Positions 1-10,157 of a stretch of DNA of 64,000 nt are shown here, one piece after another. Position numbers and translations under genes: made by a program. Source of the DNA: Gemmatimonadaceae bacterium (GTDB lineage Bacteria; Latescibacterota; UBA2968; UBA8231); the NCBI GenBank assembly GCA_026706075.1, contig JAPOZM010000122.1, forward strand, positions 62,001-126,000, in the 5' to 3' direction. The notes under the pieces are model-generated. The model saw only the letters and a program-made list of their open reading frames with translations. It was not told the origin of the DNA and made no database searches. Positions within the stretch are counted from its first letter, which is position 1. Each line of letters begins with the position of its first letter.

Positions 1-242
1 AAGCCGCCGAAGAAACTGTCGAAGCGGTAGGTGGCGCTCACGTGGCGGTTGAGGGAAGCGGAGTTGAACTGGGTGAGGACGAAGATCTTGTCGATGCCGG
101 AGTGGATGCAGTTGCTGATGGGGATGTCGATGAGCCGGTACTTGCCGCCGATGGGCACGGCGGGCTTGGAGCGGTAGCGGGTGAGCGGGTAGAGGCGCGC
201 GCCCCGTCCCCCGCCCAGGATCACGCCGATGACGTTGCGCAT
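1..242 (-). CDS. glgC: Glucose-1-phosphate adenylyltransferase, N-terminal part (cut by window edge)
   Basis: The first 80 codons are present and the rest lies beyond the left edge. The translation begins MRNVIGVILGGGRGARL, followed by PLT, a KPAVP block and YRLIDIPISNC. These are the nucleotide-binding GGG loop and substrate-site motifs of ADP-glucose pyrophosphorylases; the later LTQFNSASLNRH stretch is typical of GlgC. The enzyme makes ADP-glucose from glucose-1-phosphate and ATP for glycogen synthesis in the cytoplasm. The start is the ATG at 242, with a purine-rich stretch just upstream. The 212 bases up to mgtE hold GC-rich inverted repeats but no clear terminator T-tract. Confidence 0.93.
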   Translation of the reverse strand, partial: MRNVIGVILGGGRGARLYPLTRYRSKPAVPIGGKYRLIDIPISNCIHSGIDKIFVLTQFNSASLNRHVSATYRFDSFFGG

Positions 243-454
243 ACCGGTCCTGCTCCCGCTGCGATATCCCCGGGGCGGGCGACCTGCCCTGCGCCCTGAG
301 GAGATCAGCGCGCCAGGCATCCACCGCTGGTGCGCCCTGTGAATGGAGAACGACTAAGTTGTTCCAGCCCGCGGGTTTCCGCAAGTTGCGGGCAGCCCGC
401 CGGACCGGCGCGCGCCACCTTCCGGGGACCGGCCCCGCGGGTGGGCGGCCGAGG

Positions 455-1849
455 CTAGGCGGTCCAGCGCAGCAGCAGCCCCGCCACGCCGAAGTAGATG
501 ACCAGGGAGAGAATGTCGTTGAGGGTGGTGATCAGGGGGCCGGAGGCGACGGCGGGATCGATGCCCGTGGCCCGGAAGGAGAGGGGGATGACGGCGCCGA
601 CCCCCGCCGACAGCAGGACCGCGGCGAACATGGCGAGGCCGGCGCTGGGAGCCACCGGTGAGCCATCGGTCCACAGGTGCGCAACCATGAAGACGATGCT
701 CCCCAGCAGCAGGCCGATGCCCGCGGCGGCGCCGAGCTCCCGCCACAAGGCAGGGCCCACCCGGCCGCGGGGCAGGGTCCCCGTGGCCAGGGCCCGGACG
801 GTTACCGTCGATGTCTGTATACCTGAGTTCCCGCCCATGGCCATGATGGCCGGCACGAACAGCACCAGCGGGCTCAAGGACGCCAGCACCCCCGAGAACA
901 GGTCGAGAACGCCGCCTGTCAGCAGGGTTCCGGCCAGGCAGAGCAGCAGCCACGGCAGGCGCCGCCGAACGACGCCAGGAATGGAGGGATCCTCCATCTC
1001 CCGGGAACTGGTGGCCGCCATCTTGAGGTTGTCCTCGGTGGCCTCCTCGTGGATGACGTCGACGATGTCGTCCACCGTCACCTGTCCGATGAGCTCGTCG
1101 TGCTCGTCCACCACGGGGAGGGCCAGCAGGTCGTAGTCGGAGAAGATGGCGGCGATCTCCTCCTGGTCCATGTCAGCCCGCACCGTCATCGGTTCCCGGT
1201 CGGCCAGTTGTTCCATCGTCGCCTCCCGGTTGGCCAGCAGCATGCGGCGCAGGGAGACGGTGCCCACCAGGCGGTGTTCCTCGTCGACGACGAAGACGGT
1301 GAGGATCTCCTCTTCCTCCGCCCAGGCGCGCAGGAGGTCGACGGCCCGTGATACGGTGACCTCCCGGGGCACAGCTACCAGGCGGGAGGTCATGATGCCG
1401 CCCCCTGTGTCCTCCGGGTGCTCCATCAGGTCCTGAAGCTCGGCAGCGTCCTCGGGGGGCAGGAGGGCCAGGACTTCGTCGCTTCGGTCCTCGGGCAGAT
1501 CGGCGAGGACATCGGCGGCCGCGTCGGGCGCCATCTCCCCTACGAGGCCTGCCAGGGCCCGCTCGTCGAGGTCCGCCGCCACCTGCGCCGCCATCGCCGG
1601 GTCGAGCTCGGCCATGACTCTCGCCGAGAGCCTGTCCTCCAGGAGACCCATGCAGCGCTGACCGGCTTCCTCCTCGAGAACCCTCACCAACTCGGCCAGA
1701 TCGGCGGCGTGCTCGTCGTTCAGGATCAGCCGCAGGGTGCCATCGTCCCCCGCGGCCAGGGCCTCGCAGACGGTCTCGACGAAGACCTCGCGGCGCGCCT
1801 TCAACCCGCCCTGTCCGAGTACTTCGCTGCTTTCCTTAGACTCGATCAT
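455..1849 (-). CDS. mgtE: Magnesium transporter MgtE
   Basis: This 464-residue protein has the MgtE layout: a helical acidic N-domain (about residues 20-130), two CBS domains (about 135-260) and a C-terminal region of about five membrane helices. The last helix pair carries a TGIDPAV...LITTLND segment, where the Mg2+ pore aspartate of the family lies. MgtE is a homodimeric inner-membrane Mg2+ channel gated by cytosolic Mg2+ through the N and CBS domains. The open frame extends 22 codons upstream, but the ATG at 1849 has a GGAGAGG ribosome site just before it and gives the usual family N-terminus. A possible -10 (TATATT on this strand, 1893-1888) lies 39 bases upstream, without a good -35. Confidence 0.95.
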   Translation of the reverse strand: MIESKESSEVLGQGGLKARREVFVETVCEALAAGDDGTLRLILNDEHAADLAELVRVLEEEAGQRCMGLLEDRLSARVMAELDPAMAAQVAADLDERALAGLVGEMAPDAAADVLADLPEDRSDEVLALLPPEDAAELQDLMEHPEDTGGGIMTSRLVAVPREVTVSRAVDLLRAWAEEEEILTVFVVDEEHRLVGTVSLRRMLLANREATMEQLADREPMTVRADMDQEEIAAIFSDYDLLALPVVDEHDELIGQVTVDDIVDVIHEEATEDNLKMAATSSREMEDPSIPGVVRRRLPWLLLCLAGTLLTGGVLDLFSGVLASLSPLVLFVPAIMAMGGNSGIQTSTVTVRALATGTLPRGRVGPALWRELGAAAGIGLLLGSIVFMVAHLWTDGSPVAPSAGLAMFAAVLLSAGVGAVIPLSFRATGIDPAVASGPLITTLNDILSLVIYFGVAGLLLRWTA

Positions 1850-1914
1850 GATCCTCTCCGGCCCGGGAATCGACCTCAGCCTCGGCGAATATACGATCCG
1901 CCCAGTACTGGCCA

Positions 1915-1943
1915 TTGCCGCTGCCAGGCCCCGCTTCTACACT
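1915..1943 (+). promoter_or_regulatory. Candidate sigma-70 promoter for the SDR-rmlA pair
   Basis: TTGCCG at 1915-1920 and TACACT at 1938-1943 are separated by 17 bases, in the divergent interval between mgtE and the dehydrogenase. The start codon follows about 55 bases later. This is assigned only by resemblance to the consensus. Confidence 0.35.
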
Positions 1944-1997
1944 GTGGCGCACAGGAACGGGGGCCGTGATGGAGCGTCCTCCACGGAGATCGGAACC

Positions 1998-2741
1998 ATG
2001 GCGGCAAGGAGGCTGGAAGGCCGGACGACGCTGGTCACCGGCGGCGCCCGCGGGATCGGACGGGCGATCTGCGAGCGCTTCGCGGCCGAGGGGGCGCGGG
2101 TGGCCGTGGCCGACATCGACGAGGCCGGGGTCCAACGCACCGCCGAGGAGGTTGGCCCCGGTTCCATGGCCCTGGCCGTGGACGTGGCCGATTCGAAGTC
2201 CTGTCACCGCGTGGTGCGGCAGGCCATCGTCGCCCTCGGCACCCTCGACGTGCTGGTGAACAACGCCGGATACCTGCGTCACACCACCGCCTTCGACTGC
2301 ACCGAGGACGACTGGGACCGAATGATGGACATCAATCTGAAGGGCTCCTTCTTCTGTTCCCAGGCGGCCCTGCCTCACATGCGCGACCGCCGAAGGGGGG
2401 CGATCCTCAACCTCTCCTCCCTGGCCGCCAAGACCGGGGGGGTAGCGGCGGCGCCCCCCTACGGGGCCGCCAAGGCCGGGGTCAGCGCCCTCACCTTGCA
2501 CCTGGCCAGGGTGATGGCCCCGTACGGGGTCCGGGTGAACGCACTGGCTCCCGGCATCATCGACACCGACATGACGCGAAAGCCCTCCGGCGAGCACGCC
2601 GAACTGGCCAGGCGGATCCCCCTCGGCTCCAGGGGACGCGCCGAGGACGTGGCCAGTCTGGCCCTCTTCCTGGCCTCCGACGAGGCCAGTCACATCACCG
2701 GGGAGATCGTCGACATCAACGGCGGACTATGGATGGACTAG
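1998..2741 (+). CDS. Short-chain dehydrogenase/reductase (FabG-like)
   Basis: This 247-residue Rossmann-fold oxidoreductase has all the classical SDR marks: TGGARGIG cofactor loop near residue 14, NNAG near 90, catalytic Ser in NLSS near 137, and YGAAK (YxxxK) near 150. The ending ITGEIVDINGGLWMD is typical of the FabG group. It probably reduces or oxidises a carbonyl/hydroxyl substrate with NAD(P)(H), but the substrate cannot be read from the sequence. The open frame runs further upstream, but ATG 1998 directly precedes the conserved first strand. rmlA starts 1 base after the stop, so the two are co-transcribed. Confidence 0.9.
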   Translation: MAARRLEGRTTLVTGGARGIGRAICERFAAEGARVAVADIDEAGVQRTAEEVGPGSMALAVDVADSKSCHRVVRQAIVALGTLDVLVNNAGYLRHTTAFDCTEDDWDRMMDINLKGSFFCSQAALPHMRDRRRGAILNLSSLAAKTGGVAAAPPYGAAKAGVSALTLHLARVMAPYGVRVNALAPGIIDTDMTRKPSGEHAELARRIPLGSRGRAEDVASLALFLASDEASHITGEIVDINGGLWMD

Positions 2742-2742
2742 G

Positions 2743-3708
2743 ATGAAGGGAATCGTGCTGGCGGGCGGACACGGCACTCGTCTGGTGCCGCTCACACAGG
2801 TGGTGTGCAAGCAGCTGCTGCCGGTCTACGACAAGCCGATGATCTGCTATCCCCTGTCGATCCTGATGCTCGGCGGGATCCGACAGATCTGCATCATCTC
2901 CACGCCCAGGGACCTGCCGATCATCCGCGGCTTCCTCGGCGACGGAGGCTCCCTGGGCGTCGAGTTCACCTACGTGGAGCAGCCCCGGCCCGAGGGCATC
3001 GCCCAGGCCTTTCTCCTGGCCGAGGAGTTCATCGGCGGCGACCCGGTGACCCTGATCCTGGGCGACAACGTGTTCTACGGGGACTTCTTCCAGGGCGAGG
3101 ACGGCTTCGCGCGGGCCGTGCGCGACTTCGAGCGAGGGGGGCTGATCTTCGGCTACTACCTCGGCGACCCCCGGGACTTCGGCGTCCTCGAGTTCGACGC
3201 CGCCGGCCTGGCCGTGGGCATCGAGGAGAAACCCCTCGAGCCGAAGTCGAACTACGCGGTGCCGGGCCTGTACGCCTACGACGCCGGGGTGGTCGAGGTG
3301 GTCCGCGGACTGCAGCCGTCGGCGCGGGGAGAGCTGGAGATCACCGACGTCAACCGCACCTACCTGGAGCGCGGCGACCTGCGCGTCGACCGGTTGGGCC
3401 GGGGGATCGCCTGGCTCGACACCGGCACGCCAGGGAGCCTGCAGGCGGCCAGCAGCTTCGTCGAGGCCATCGAGATGCGCCAAGGGCTGAAGATCGCCTG
3501 CCTCGAGGAGATCGCCTTCGACCAGGGATTCGTCGACCGCGCCGGGTTCGAGGCCCTGATCGCAGGCTTCCCCAGCCCCCCCTCCGAGTGCGACTACCGG
3601 GAGTACCTCGAGATGGTCCTGGCCCAGAAGGACGCGGCCCCGGGGGGCCAAAGGTCCGCCCTGACTCAGGACCGCGCCGCCGCCAGCTCCCCGAGAAGTC
3701 GGCTGTAG
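2743..3708 (+). CDS. rmlA: Glucose-1-phosphate thymidylyltransferase
   Basis: This 321-residue nucleotidyltransferase shows the RmlA/RfbA motifs: LAGGHGTRL at the N-terminus, KQLLPVYDKPMI, ILGDNVFYG with the metal-binding Asp, and the C-terminal WLDTGTPGSL. The enzyme makes dTDP-glucose from dTTP and glucose-1-phosphate, the first step to dTDP-rhamnose and related sugars. rmlB, rmlC and rmlD are not next to it. The usual length is about 290 residues, so the last 30 residues are an extension; the final 43 bases overlap the 3' end of the convergent trpA. The extension is low complexity (Ala, Ser, Arg, Gln) and may simply be read-through to the next stop codon. Confidence 0.93.
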   Translation: MKGIVLAGGHGTRLVPLTQVVCKQLLPVYDKPMICYPLSILMLGGIRQICIISTPRDLPIIRGFLGDGGSLGVEFTYVEQPRPEGIAQAFLLAEEFIGGDPVTLILGDNVFYGDFFQGEDGFARAVRDFERGGLIFGYYLGDPRDFGVLEFDAAGLAVGIEEKPLEPKSNYAVPGLYAYDAGVVEVVRGLQPSARGELEITDVNRTYLERGDLRVDRLGRGIAWLDTGTPGSLQAASSFVEAIEMRQGLKIACLEEIAFDQGFVDRAGFEALIAGFPSPPSECDYREYLEMVLAQKDAAPGGQRSALTQDRAAASSPRSRL

Positions 3709-4462
3709 CCGTCCTCTCCGCCCTCCTCCCAGGCCGTGAGCAGGGCCGAGCCGACGATGCCGATCTCCACCCGTCCGTGCAGGGCCCCCAGGTCCTCCCC
3801 GCCCCGGAGGCCGAAGCCGAGGGCCAGCGGCAGGTCGGTGGCGGCACGGCAGGTGTCGAGGAACCCGTAGAGCTCCTCCCGAAGCTCGGTGCGCCTCCCC
3901 GTAACCCCCTTGCGGGCCACGGCGTAGACGAAGCCCCGGGCGCGCCGGCCGAGCTCCGAGAGGCGGCCGGCGGTGTTCGTCGGGGTCATGAGCAGGACCG
4001 GGTCGAGGCGGTGGCGGGCGCCGAGATCGAAGAGGTCGCCGTACTCCTCGTACGGCAGGTCGGGCAGGATGAAGCCCGAGCCGCCCGCCTCCTGCAGCCG
4101 CCTGCAGAACCCGGCATGGCCGGCGCGGAAGACGGTGTTGTAGTAGCCCATGAACAGGCGGGGGAAGGCGGCCAGCTCCCCGGCTTCGCGGAAGAAGTCG
4201 AAATAGGCATCGAGGGTGAGTCCCCGCGACAGGGCCTCCTGGTTGGCGCGCACGAAGGTCGGCCCGTCGGCCACCGGTTCGCTAAAGGGCATCTGCAGCT
4301 CTACCAGGTCGACGTCGTGGTCGGCCATGCGCCGCATCATGGCGCGGTTGGCCTCGAGGGACGGATAGCCGACGATGAGGTGGGTCATCAGCAGGATCCG
4401 CCGATCCCCCGCCGCCAATCGCTCGCGGACGTGGGCCTCAAGGCCGGCGCCCCCGGGCGGGT

Positions 4463-4466
<4 letters not shown>
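3666..4466 (-). CDS. trpA: Tryptophan synthase alpha subunit (divergent)
   Basis: This 266-residue TIM-barrel protein cleaves indole-3-glycerol phosphate to indole for the beta subunit. The catalytic Glu (E56 in VELQMPF) and Asp (D67 in VADGP) are present, as are the YAVARKGVTG loop and the phosphate-binding GFG and GSAL elements. The usual GIPFSDP is QMPFSEP here, so the residue equivalent to enteric D56, which contacts the beta subunit, is Glu. The start is a TTG that overlaps the trpB stop as TTGA; no ATG gives a full-length barrel. The 3' end overlaps rmlA on the other strand. Indole production is well supported by pairing with a canonical TrpB. Confidence 0.92.
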
Positions 4467-5749
<1,283 letters not shown>

Positions 5750-5759
5750 GAGGGCGGGC

Positions 5760-7373
5760 TCAATCGATGAGTTGCGCCTTCTTCAACGCCTCGAGCATGG
5801 TGGCGTTGCCGGGCGATTCCTCCTTCTCCTGCTGCCGGCGCTCCTCGAACTCCCGGAGGTTCGCCTCCCCCTCCACCTGCTCGGCCCGCTTCAGGGAGAG
5901 ACGGAAGCGCTTGCGCCGGTCGTCGATCTCGAGAATCGCCACCTTCACCTCCTCGCCCTGGGAGAGGACATCTCGGGGGTGGTTGACCCGTCGGCTCGCC
6001 ATCTCGGAGACGTGGATCAGACCTCGCACGTTCGGCGCCAGCTCGACGAAGGCGCCGAAGTCCTCCAGAGCCTCGACCCTGCCGGTCACCACGGAGCCGG
6101 CACGGAAGCGCTCCCGCGCCTCGGTCCACGGGTTCTTCTCCAGCGCCTTCAGGCTCAGGGAGATCCGTTCCTTGCGCCGGTCGCCCAGGTTCTTCACGGC
6201 GATGACCTTGACCTTGACCTCCTGCCCCGGCTGCACCACGTCCTGGGGGTGAGCGACACGCTCGTGCCGGAGCTCCGAGACGTGGACCAGCCCCTCGACG
6301 CGTCCCCCGAGATCGACGAAAGCCCCGAAGTTCTCCAGGCGGGTCACCGAGCCGGTCAGCTCGGCCCCCTCGGTGACCGTCTCGCGGACGTTGAGGGCAT
6401 CCTCCGCCTGCTCGGCCTCGAGCAGGGCCCGCCGGGAGAGGACGATGCTTCGGCCCCGGTCGCGGAAACGGATGATCTTGAAGGCCATGGTCTGGTTGCG
6501 GAACCGCTCCGGGTCCTCGGTGAAGGCGGTGTCGATCTGGGATACCGGACAGAAGGCGCGCAAGCCCTCGAGGGAGACGCCGAGACCCCACTTGTTGACG
6601 GCCATCACCGTGCCCTCCACCGGCTGTCCCGACTTGAAGGCCTTGTACAGCAGGTCGGACTGGCGGGCCTCGCCGCTGGGGTAGCGGGACAGGGCGACTT
6701 CGCCGGAGTCCCCGACGATGAACGCTTCGATCGGGTCTCCCGCCTGGAAGGCGATCTCCCCGTCCTCCCCCCTGAGCTCGTCGACGCGGATCACCCCCTC
6801 GCTGCGACCTCCAAAATCGACGAAGGCCTCGTCATCGCCGATGCGGACCACCACGCCGCTGACCCGGCTGCCCACCTGCGGCGCCTGGGCACCGGCCGCC
6901 GGAGCCCGATCCGCCAGCAGGGACGCCATGTCCCCTCCGGAATCGGCCGGACCGGCGGGAGCCCCTGAGTCCTCGGGGGGTGGTTCTGCCGCCGGGGCGA
7001 CACCGTCTTCCGACGTGGCCGATGTCTCCGCCGCGGGAGCGGATTCCTGGGCCCCGGCGATGTCCTGCGCGGTGGCGGTGGCGTCCTCCGCAGAAGCCGA
7101 ATCTACCGCGGAAGGTGTGGACTCCATGGCCTCGGGATCCCGGGCCGCGGCCGTGGTGTCCTCCATGGCAGTTGCGTCCGCCGCCTTGGCCGCGGGGGGG
7201 GCCTCCGCGGGGGGGGAGTCATCCCCCGTCCCGGAGGGGTCCGCTGCCCCGGACGGTTCCGGCGTTTCCGCGGATACCTCGGGAATGTCGCGGGGAGGCT
7301 CCTCCGCCCCCTCCGCATCCGGGGGGCGGAGCTCGTCGTGCGGTTCGCTGTCGGAGGGCTGAGGGCCGGACAT
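5760..7373 (-). CDS. S1 RNA-binding protein with four S1 domains and a long acidic N-terminal tail
   Basis: This 537-residue protein carries four S1 (OB-fold) domains at about residues 167-230, 248-315, 335-408 and 425-498. The last two are the best matches (FGAFVDLGG / FGAFVEL followed by GLIHVSE). The family includes ribosomal protein S1 and related RNA-binding translation factors. Residues 1-160 are Ala/Pro/Glu/Asp/Ser-rich, acidic, with no predicted fold. Two in-frame ATGs lie 6 bases apart; an AGGAG sits 6 bases from the second (7373) but abuts the first (7379), so I chose 7373. It lies between qor and trpB in a tight leftward unit. With four domains it may be the genome's S1 or a paralogue. 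Confidence 0.88.
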   Translation of the reverse strand: MSGPQPSDSEPHDELRPPDAEGAEEPPRDIPEVSAETPEPSGAADPSGTGDDSPPAEAPPAAKAADATAMEDTTAAARDPEAMESTPSAVDSASAEDATATAQDIAGAQESAPAAETSATSEDGVAPAAEPPPEDSGAPAGPADSGGDMASLLADRAPAAGAQAPQVGSRVSGVVVRIGDDEAFVDFGGRSEGVIRVDELRGEDGEIAFQAGDPIEAFIVGDSGEVALSRYPSGEARQSDLLYKAFKSGQPVEGTVMAVNKWGLGVSLEGLRAFCPVSQIDTAFTEDPERFRNQTMAFKIIRFRDRGRSIVLSRRALLEAEQAEDALNVRETVTEGAELTGSVTRLENFGAFVDLGGRVEGLVHVSELRHERVAHPQDVVQPGQEVKVKVIAVKNLGDRRKERISLSLKALEKNPWTEARERFRAGSVVTGRVEALEDFGAFVELAPNVRGLIHVSEMASRRVNHPRDVLSQGEEVKVAILEIDDRRKRFRLSLKRAEQVEGEANLREFEERRQQEKEESPGNATMLEALKKAQLID

Positions 7374-7406
7374 GTCCATCTCCTGGAGGTTCGTGCCCGC
7401 GCGCGC

Positions 7407-8375
7407 CTAGGGGAGCAGGAGGACCTTGCCGGTGGTCCTGCGCCCCTCCAGGGCGCGGTGGGCCTCGGCGGCGGCGGCCAGCTCGTAGCGGGCGCCGACC
7501 CGGACCTCGAGCCGGCCCTGGGCGGTCCAGTCCAGAACCTCACCGGCACGATCGAGCAACTCCTGCCGGGTGAGGGTGTAGTGGGCCATGGTCGGCCGCG
7601 TCAGAAAGAGCGACCCCTTCTGGCTCAGAACCTGAGGATCGACGGGAGGCACGGGGCCGCTCGATTGGCCGAAGAGGACCATGGTGCCCCGGGGCTTGAG
7701 CGAGTCGAGGCTCCTGTCGAAGGTCGTCTGCCCCACCGAGTCGTAGACCACCTCCACGCCGGCGCCTCCGGTGAGGCGCTGCACCTCTTCCCCGAAGTCG
7801 GCCTCCGTGTAGCGGATGACCTCATCGGCCCCCGCTCCGCGGGCCAGTTCCTCCTTCTCCGGTGTGGAGACGGTGGCCAGCACTCGCGCCCCCTTCATTC
7901 TGGCCATCTGCACCAGCAACAGGCCGACGCCGCCGGCTGCGGCGTGGACGAGCGCCGTGTCTCCCGCTGTCAGGACGTAGGTGCCGGTGACCAGGTAGTG
8001 AGCGGTCATGCCCTGAAGAAGGACGGCCGCCGCATCGGCGGGCTCGGTCCCCTCGGGCAGGGGCACCACGTGGTCGGCGGGCACCGCGGCCAACTCGGCG
8101 TAAGCCCCCTGGACACCGGCATAGGCGACGCGGTCGCCGGCGGCCACTCCCGCGACCCCTTCTCCCACGGCGACGACGCTTCCGGCCCCCTCCATTCCCG
8201 GTACGCAGGGCAGACCCACGGGATAGAGGCCGGAGCGGTGATAGGTGTCGATGTAGTTGAGACCGACCGCCTCGTGTCGGACCAACACCTCTCCGGGTCC
8301 GGCGGTTGGCTCCGGCACCTGCTCGAAGGAGAGGACCTCGGGGCCGCCGTGCTCGTGGAAACGGATCGCCTTCAT
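7407..8375 (-). CDS. NADPH:quinone reductase-like MDR oxidoreductase
   Basis: This 322-residue zinc-free medium-chain dehydrogenase begins MKAIRFHEHGGPEVL, the standard Qor N-terminus. It has NYIDTYHRSG (substrate side) and the AAAGGVGLLLVQMA nucleotide-binding loop near residue 145-160. The classical catalytic-zinc cysteine and histidine set is missing, which fits the quinone-oxidoreductase branch. It likely reduces quinones or enones with NADPH. The S1-domain gene follows 33 bases after the stop, so both may share the promoter upstream of this gene. Confidence 0.9.
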   Translation of the reverse strand: MKAIRFHEHGGPEVLSFEQVPEPTAGPGEVLVRHEAVGLNYIDTYHRSGLYPVGLPCVPGMEGAGSVVAVGEGVAGVAAGDRVAYAGVQGAYAELAAVPADHVVPLPEGTEPADAAAVLLQGMTAHYLVTGTYVLTAGDTALVHAAAGGVGLLLVQMARMKGARVLATVSTPEKEELARGAGADEVIRYTEADFGEEVQRLTGGAGVEVVYDSVGQTTFDRSLDSLKPRGTMVLFGQSSGPVPPVDPQVLSQKGSLFLTRPTMAHYTLTRQELLDRAGEVLDWTAQGRLEVRVGARYELAAAAEAHRALEGRRTTGKVLLLP

Positions 8376-8438
8376 CGGTTCGGGCGGGTTCGGGGATTCG
8401 GTTCGGTGGGAGAGGAAGTCATCGTGGGGAGACTGACA

Positions 8439-8468
8439 AAGTTACGTGTGCCAATCCGATTCTAGCAA
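8439..8468 (-). promoter_or_regulatory. Candidate promoter for the qor-S1-trpBA unit
   Basis: On the minus strand TTGCTA (8468-8463) and TAACTT (8444-8439) are 18 bases apart, in a relatively AT-rich pocket between the LMF gene stop and the qor start. The predicted leader is about 57 bases. This is a consensus match only. Confidence 0.4.
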
Positions 8469-8497
8469 GACGCACACCGACACCGCGCCCGAGAGGG

Positions 8498-9985
8498 TCA
8501 GTCCCCCCGCAGGGACAGAACCGGCGAGTAGGGCCGCAGGAGGGTGCGCTCCCACCAGACGCCTCGTCGCCGCGCCTCCCCGCGGCTGAAGCGGTACTCG
8601 TAGAGATGGGCGCGCAGGTACCGTGGCGGAGGGCCGCCGCGGAAGGGATCCTCCGCCAGCAGCCCGAGAACGGGGGGAGACCCCTCCAACAGGCGGCGGG
8701 CGAAGGCGTGGAACCAGCGCGCCCTCTCGAAGGGGCGCAGGGCGGCGAACCACATCTGCCAGTCGAGGCGCGGCATGTGGGGTCCCGCGAAGGACGGACG
8801 GCGGTCGAGGTCGGTCGGCTTGTACCGGAACCGGTAGGTGCGCCACTCGACGCCCTCCCGGCTGCCCTCGAGGACGATCTCCGGGCGGGTCGTGGTCATG
8901 GTCGCGAAGAGCCCGTACGAGCTCGACAGATGGAGGGGGCCCAGCAACTGCTGCAGCCTGTAGAGGGGCCCCGCGCGGCGCACGTCCATCCCCAGGGTGG
9001 CGGCCAGCTGCAGGCCGCTCAGGCAGAAGATCACCGACGCCGCGGGCCACAGCAGCGACCGCGGCCAGCGCCGTCCCGGGCGACCCCCTTCGACGGCGGG
9101 TCGGCCGAAGACCGCGTCGTCGAGCAGCGGGAGACAGAGGACGAGGGTGAGGAGGTTGAAGAACCCGTAGTTCCCGGTGGCCGCGATGCCCAGCTGGAGC
9201 AGGGCGAAGCCGGCGGCCGCCGTGAGCCGCAGCCGGCGCGGCCCGAAGACCGCGAAGGGCAGGATCAGCTCCACGCCGAACATGACCAGCGTCTCGGCGG
9301 TGTGCACCGCGGGGGGGAGATGGTGGGCGAACCAGCTCGTCCACACGGGGATCGGCTGGGTCTGGTAGTGGTGCTCCATGGCCGCCAGACCCCGCCACGC
9401 GGGGTCCCCGCTGAGGAGCTTGACCACCCCCGAGGACCACATCAAACGGAAGATCAGCCATCGCAGCAGCCACGTGACCGCCGTCGACGGAGGCTGCTCC
9501 CACACCCGGCGGGGCCTCCAGGCCCGGGGCGCCCACAGCACCCCCAGAACGCCCGCCTCAAGGAGCAGCACGTCCCACTGGTAGGAGAGGAACTGCTGGC
9601 CGGCGACGTAGACCGACAGGTAACAGATCCAGCACAGGGACAGGGCCGCGGCGGGGGCCACCCCGGCGGCCGCCGCCAGCGCGGCGGCACAACCGGCGGC
9701 GCACAGGGCGTGCAGGGCGGGGTCCCCCGCGTCGAGCCAGAGCAGGGTGGGAAGGCGCCACCGGGCCGCGGGCCCGAGCGTCTCCGCGGCCCACTGCAGG
9801 GTATCGGCCACCGGCAGGATGCCGCGCGATCCGACGAGCCCCTCGGCCTGGCTCCAGAACGAAGCGAAGGCGAGCAGGTAGACGAGGCCGAGGCCGCGCA
9901 CGAACCACGCCCGCGGCACCAGCACATGCCCGTCCGCTCCGGCCAGGGTGGCCGTCCTCGCTTCTGCCCGGCGCATATCCAGCAT
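8498..9985 (-). CDS. Lipase maturation factor family membrane protein
   Basis: This 495-residue protein has about seven hydrophobic helices. It contains LSYQWDVLLLE, SSGVVKLLSGD, a GNYGFFNLLT segment, and a C-terminal soluble part with PRLDWQMWFAAL. These are hallmark blocks of the LMF1/LMF2 family, whose vertebrate members help fold dimeric lipases in the ER. Bacterial homologues are membrane proteins of unknown role. The start gives MLDMRR; a second ATG three codons in is equally possible. It is divergently transcribed from the sulfatase-fold gene. A role in maturing an exported enzyme is only a guess from the family name. Confidence 0.85.
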   Translation of the reverse strand: MLDMRRAEARTATLAGADGHVLVPRAWFVRGLGLVYLLAFASFWSQAEGLVGSRGILPVADTLQWAAETLGPAARWRLPTLLWLDAGDPALHALCAAGCAAALAAAAGVAPAAALSLCWICYLSVYVAGQQFLSYQWDVLLLEAGVLGVLWAPRAWRPRRVWEQPPSTAVTWLLRWLIFRLMWSSGVVKLLSGDPAWRGLAAMEHHYQTQPIPVWTSWFAHHLPPAVHTAETLVMFGVELILPFAVFGPRRLRLTAAAGFALLQLGIAATGNYGFFNLLTLVLCLPLLDDAVFGRPAVEGGRPGRRWPRSLLWPAASVIFCLSGLQLAATLGMDVRRAGPLYRLQQLLGPLHLSSSYGLFATMTTTRPEIVLEGSREGVEWRTYRFRYKPTDLDRRPSFAGPHMPRLDWQMWFAALRPFERARWFHAFARRLLEGSPPVLGLLAEDPFRGGPPPRYLRAHLYEYRFSRGEARRRGVWWERTLLRPYSPVLSLRGD

Positions 9986-10082
9986 ACCCTAGTTCGCCAT
10001 GGGCCGGCGCTCCAGGCCGACTCGCGGGACCGACGCTTCCGGCACCGCCCGCCGGCCGGGTCCCGGGCATCTCCTCGCCGTC

Positions 10083-10111
10083 TTGACCCTCGCCGCGCCC
10101 CCCAGTAGCCT
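10083..10111 (+). promoter_or_regulatory. Candidate promoter for the sulfatase-fold gene
   Basis: TTGACC (10083-10088) and TAGCCT (10106-10111) with a 17-base spacer lie 46 bases before the start codon. The -35 matches 5 of 6 consensus bases; the -10 is weak. Confidence 0.35.
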
Positions 10112-10157
10112 ACCGCCTGTCCGAGGAGATCCCTCCCCCTGTCGATCCAGGAGTTCC

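Noticed and set aside
243..454. Terminator between mgtE and glgC
   Set aside because: GC-rich inverted repeats are present (for example GCCCGC/GCGGGC) but there is no run of T and the loops are long.
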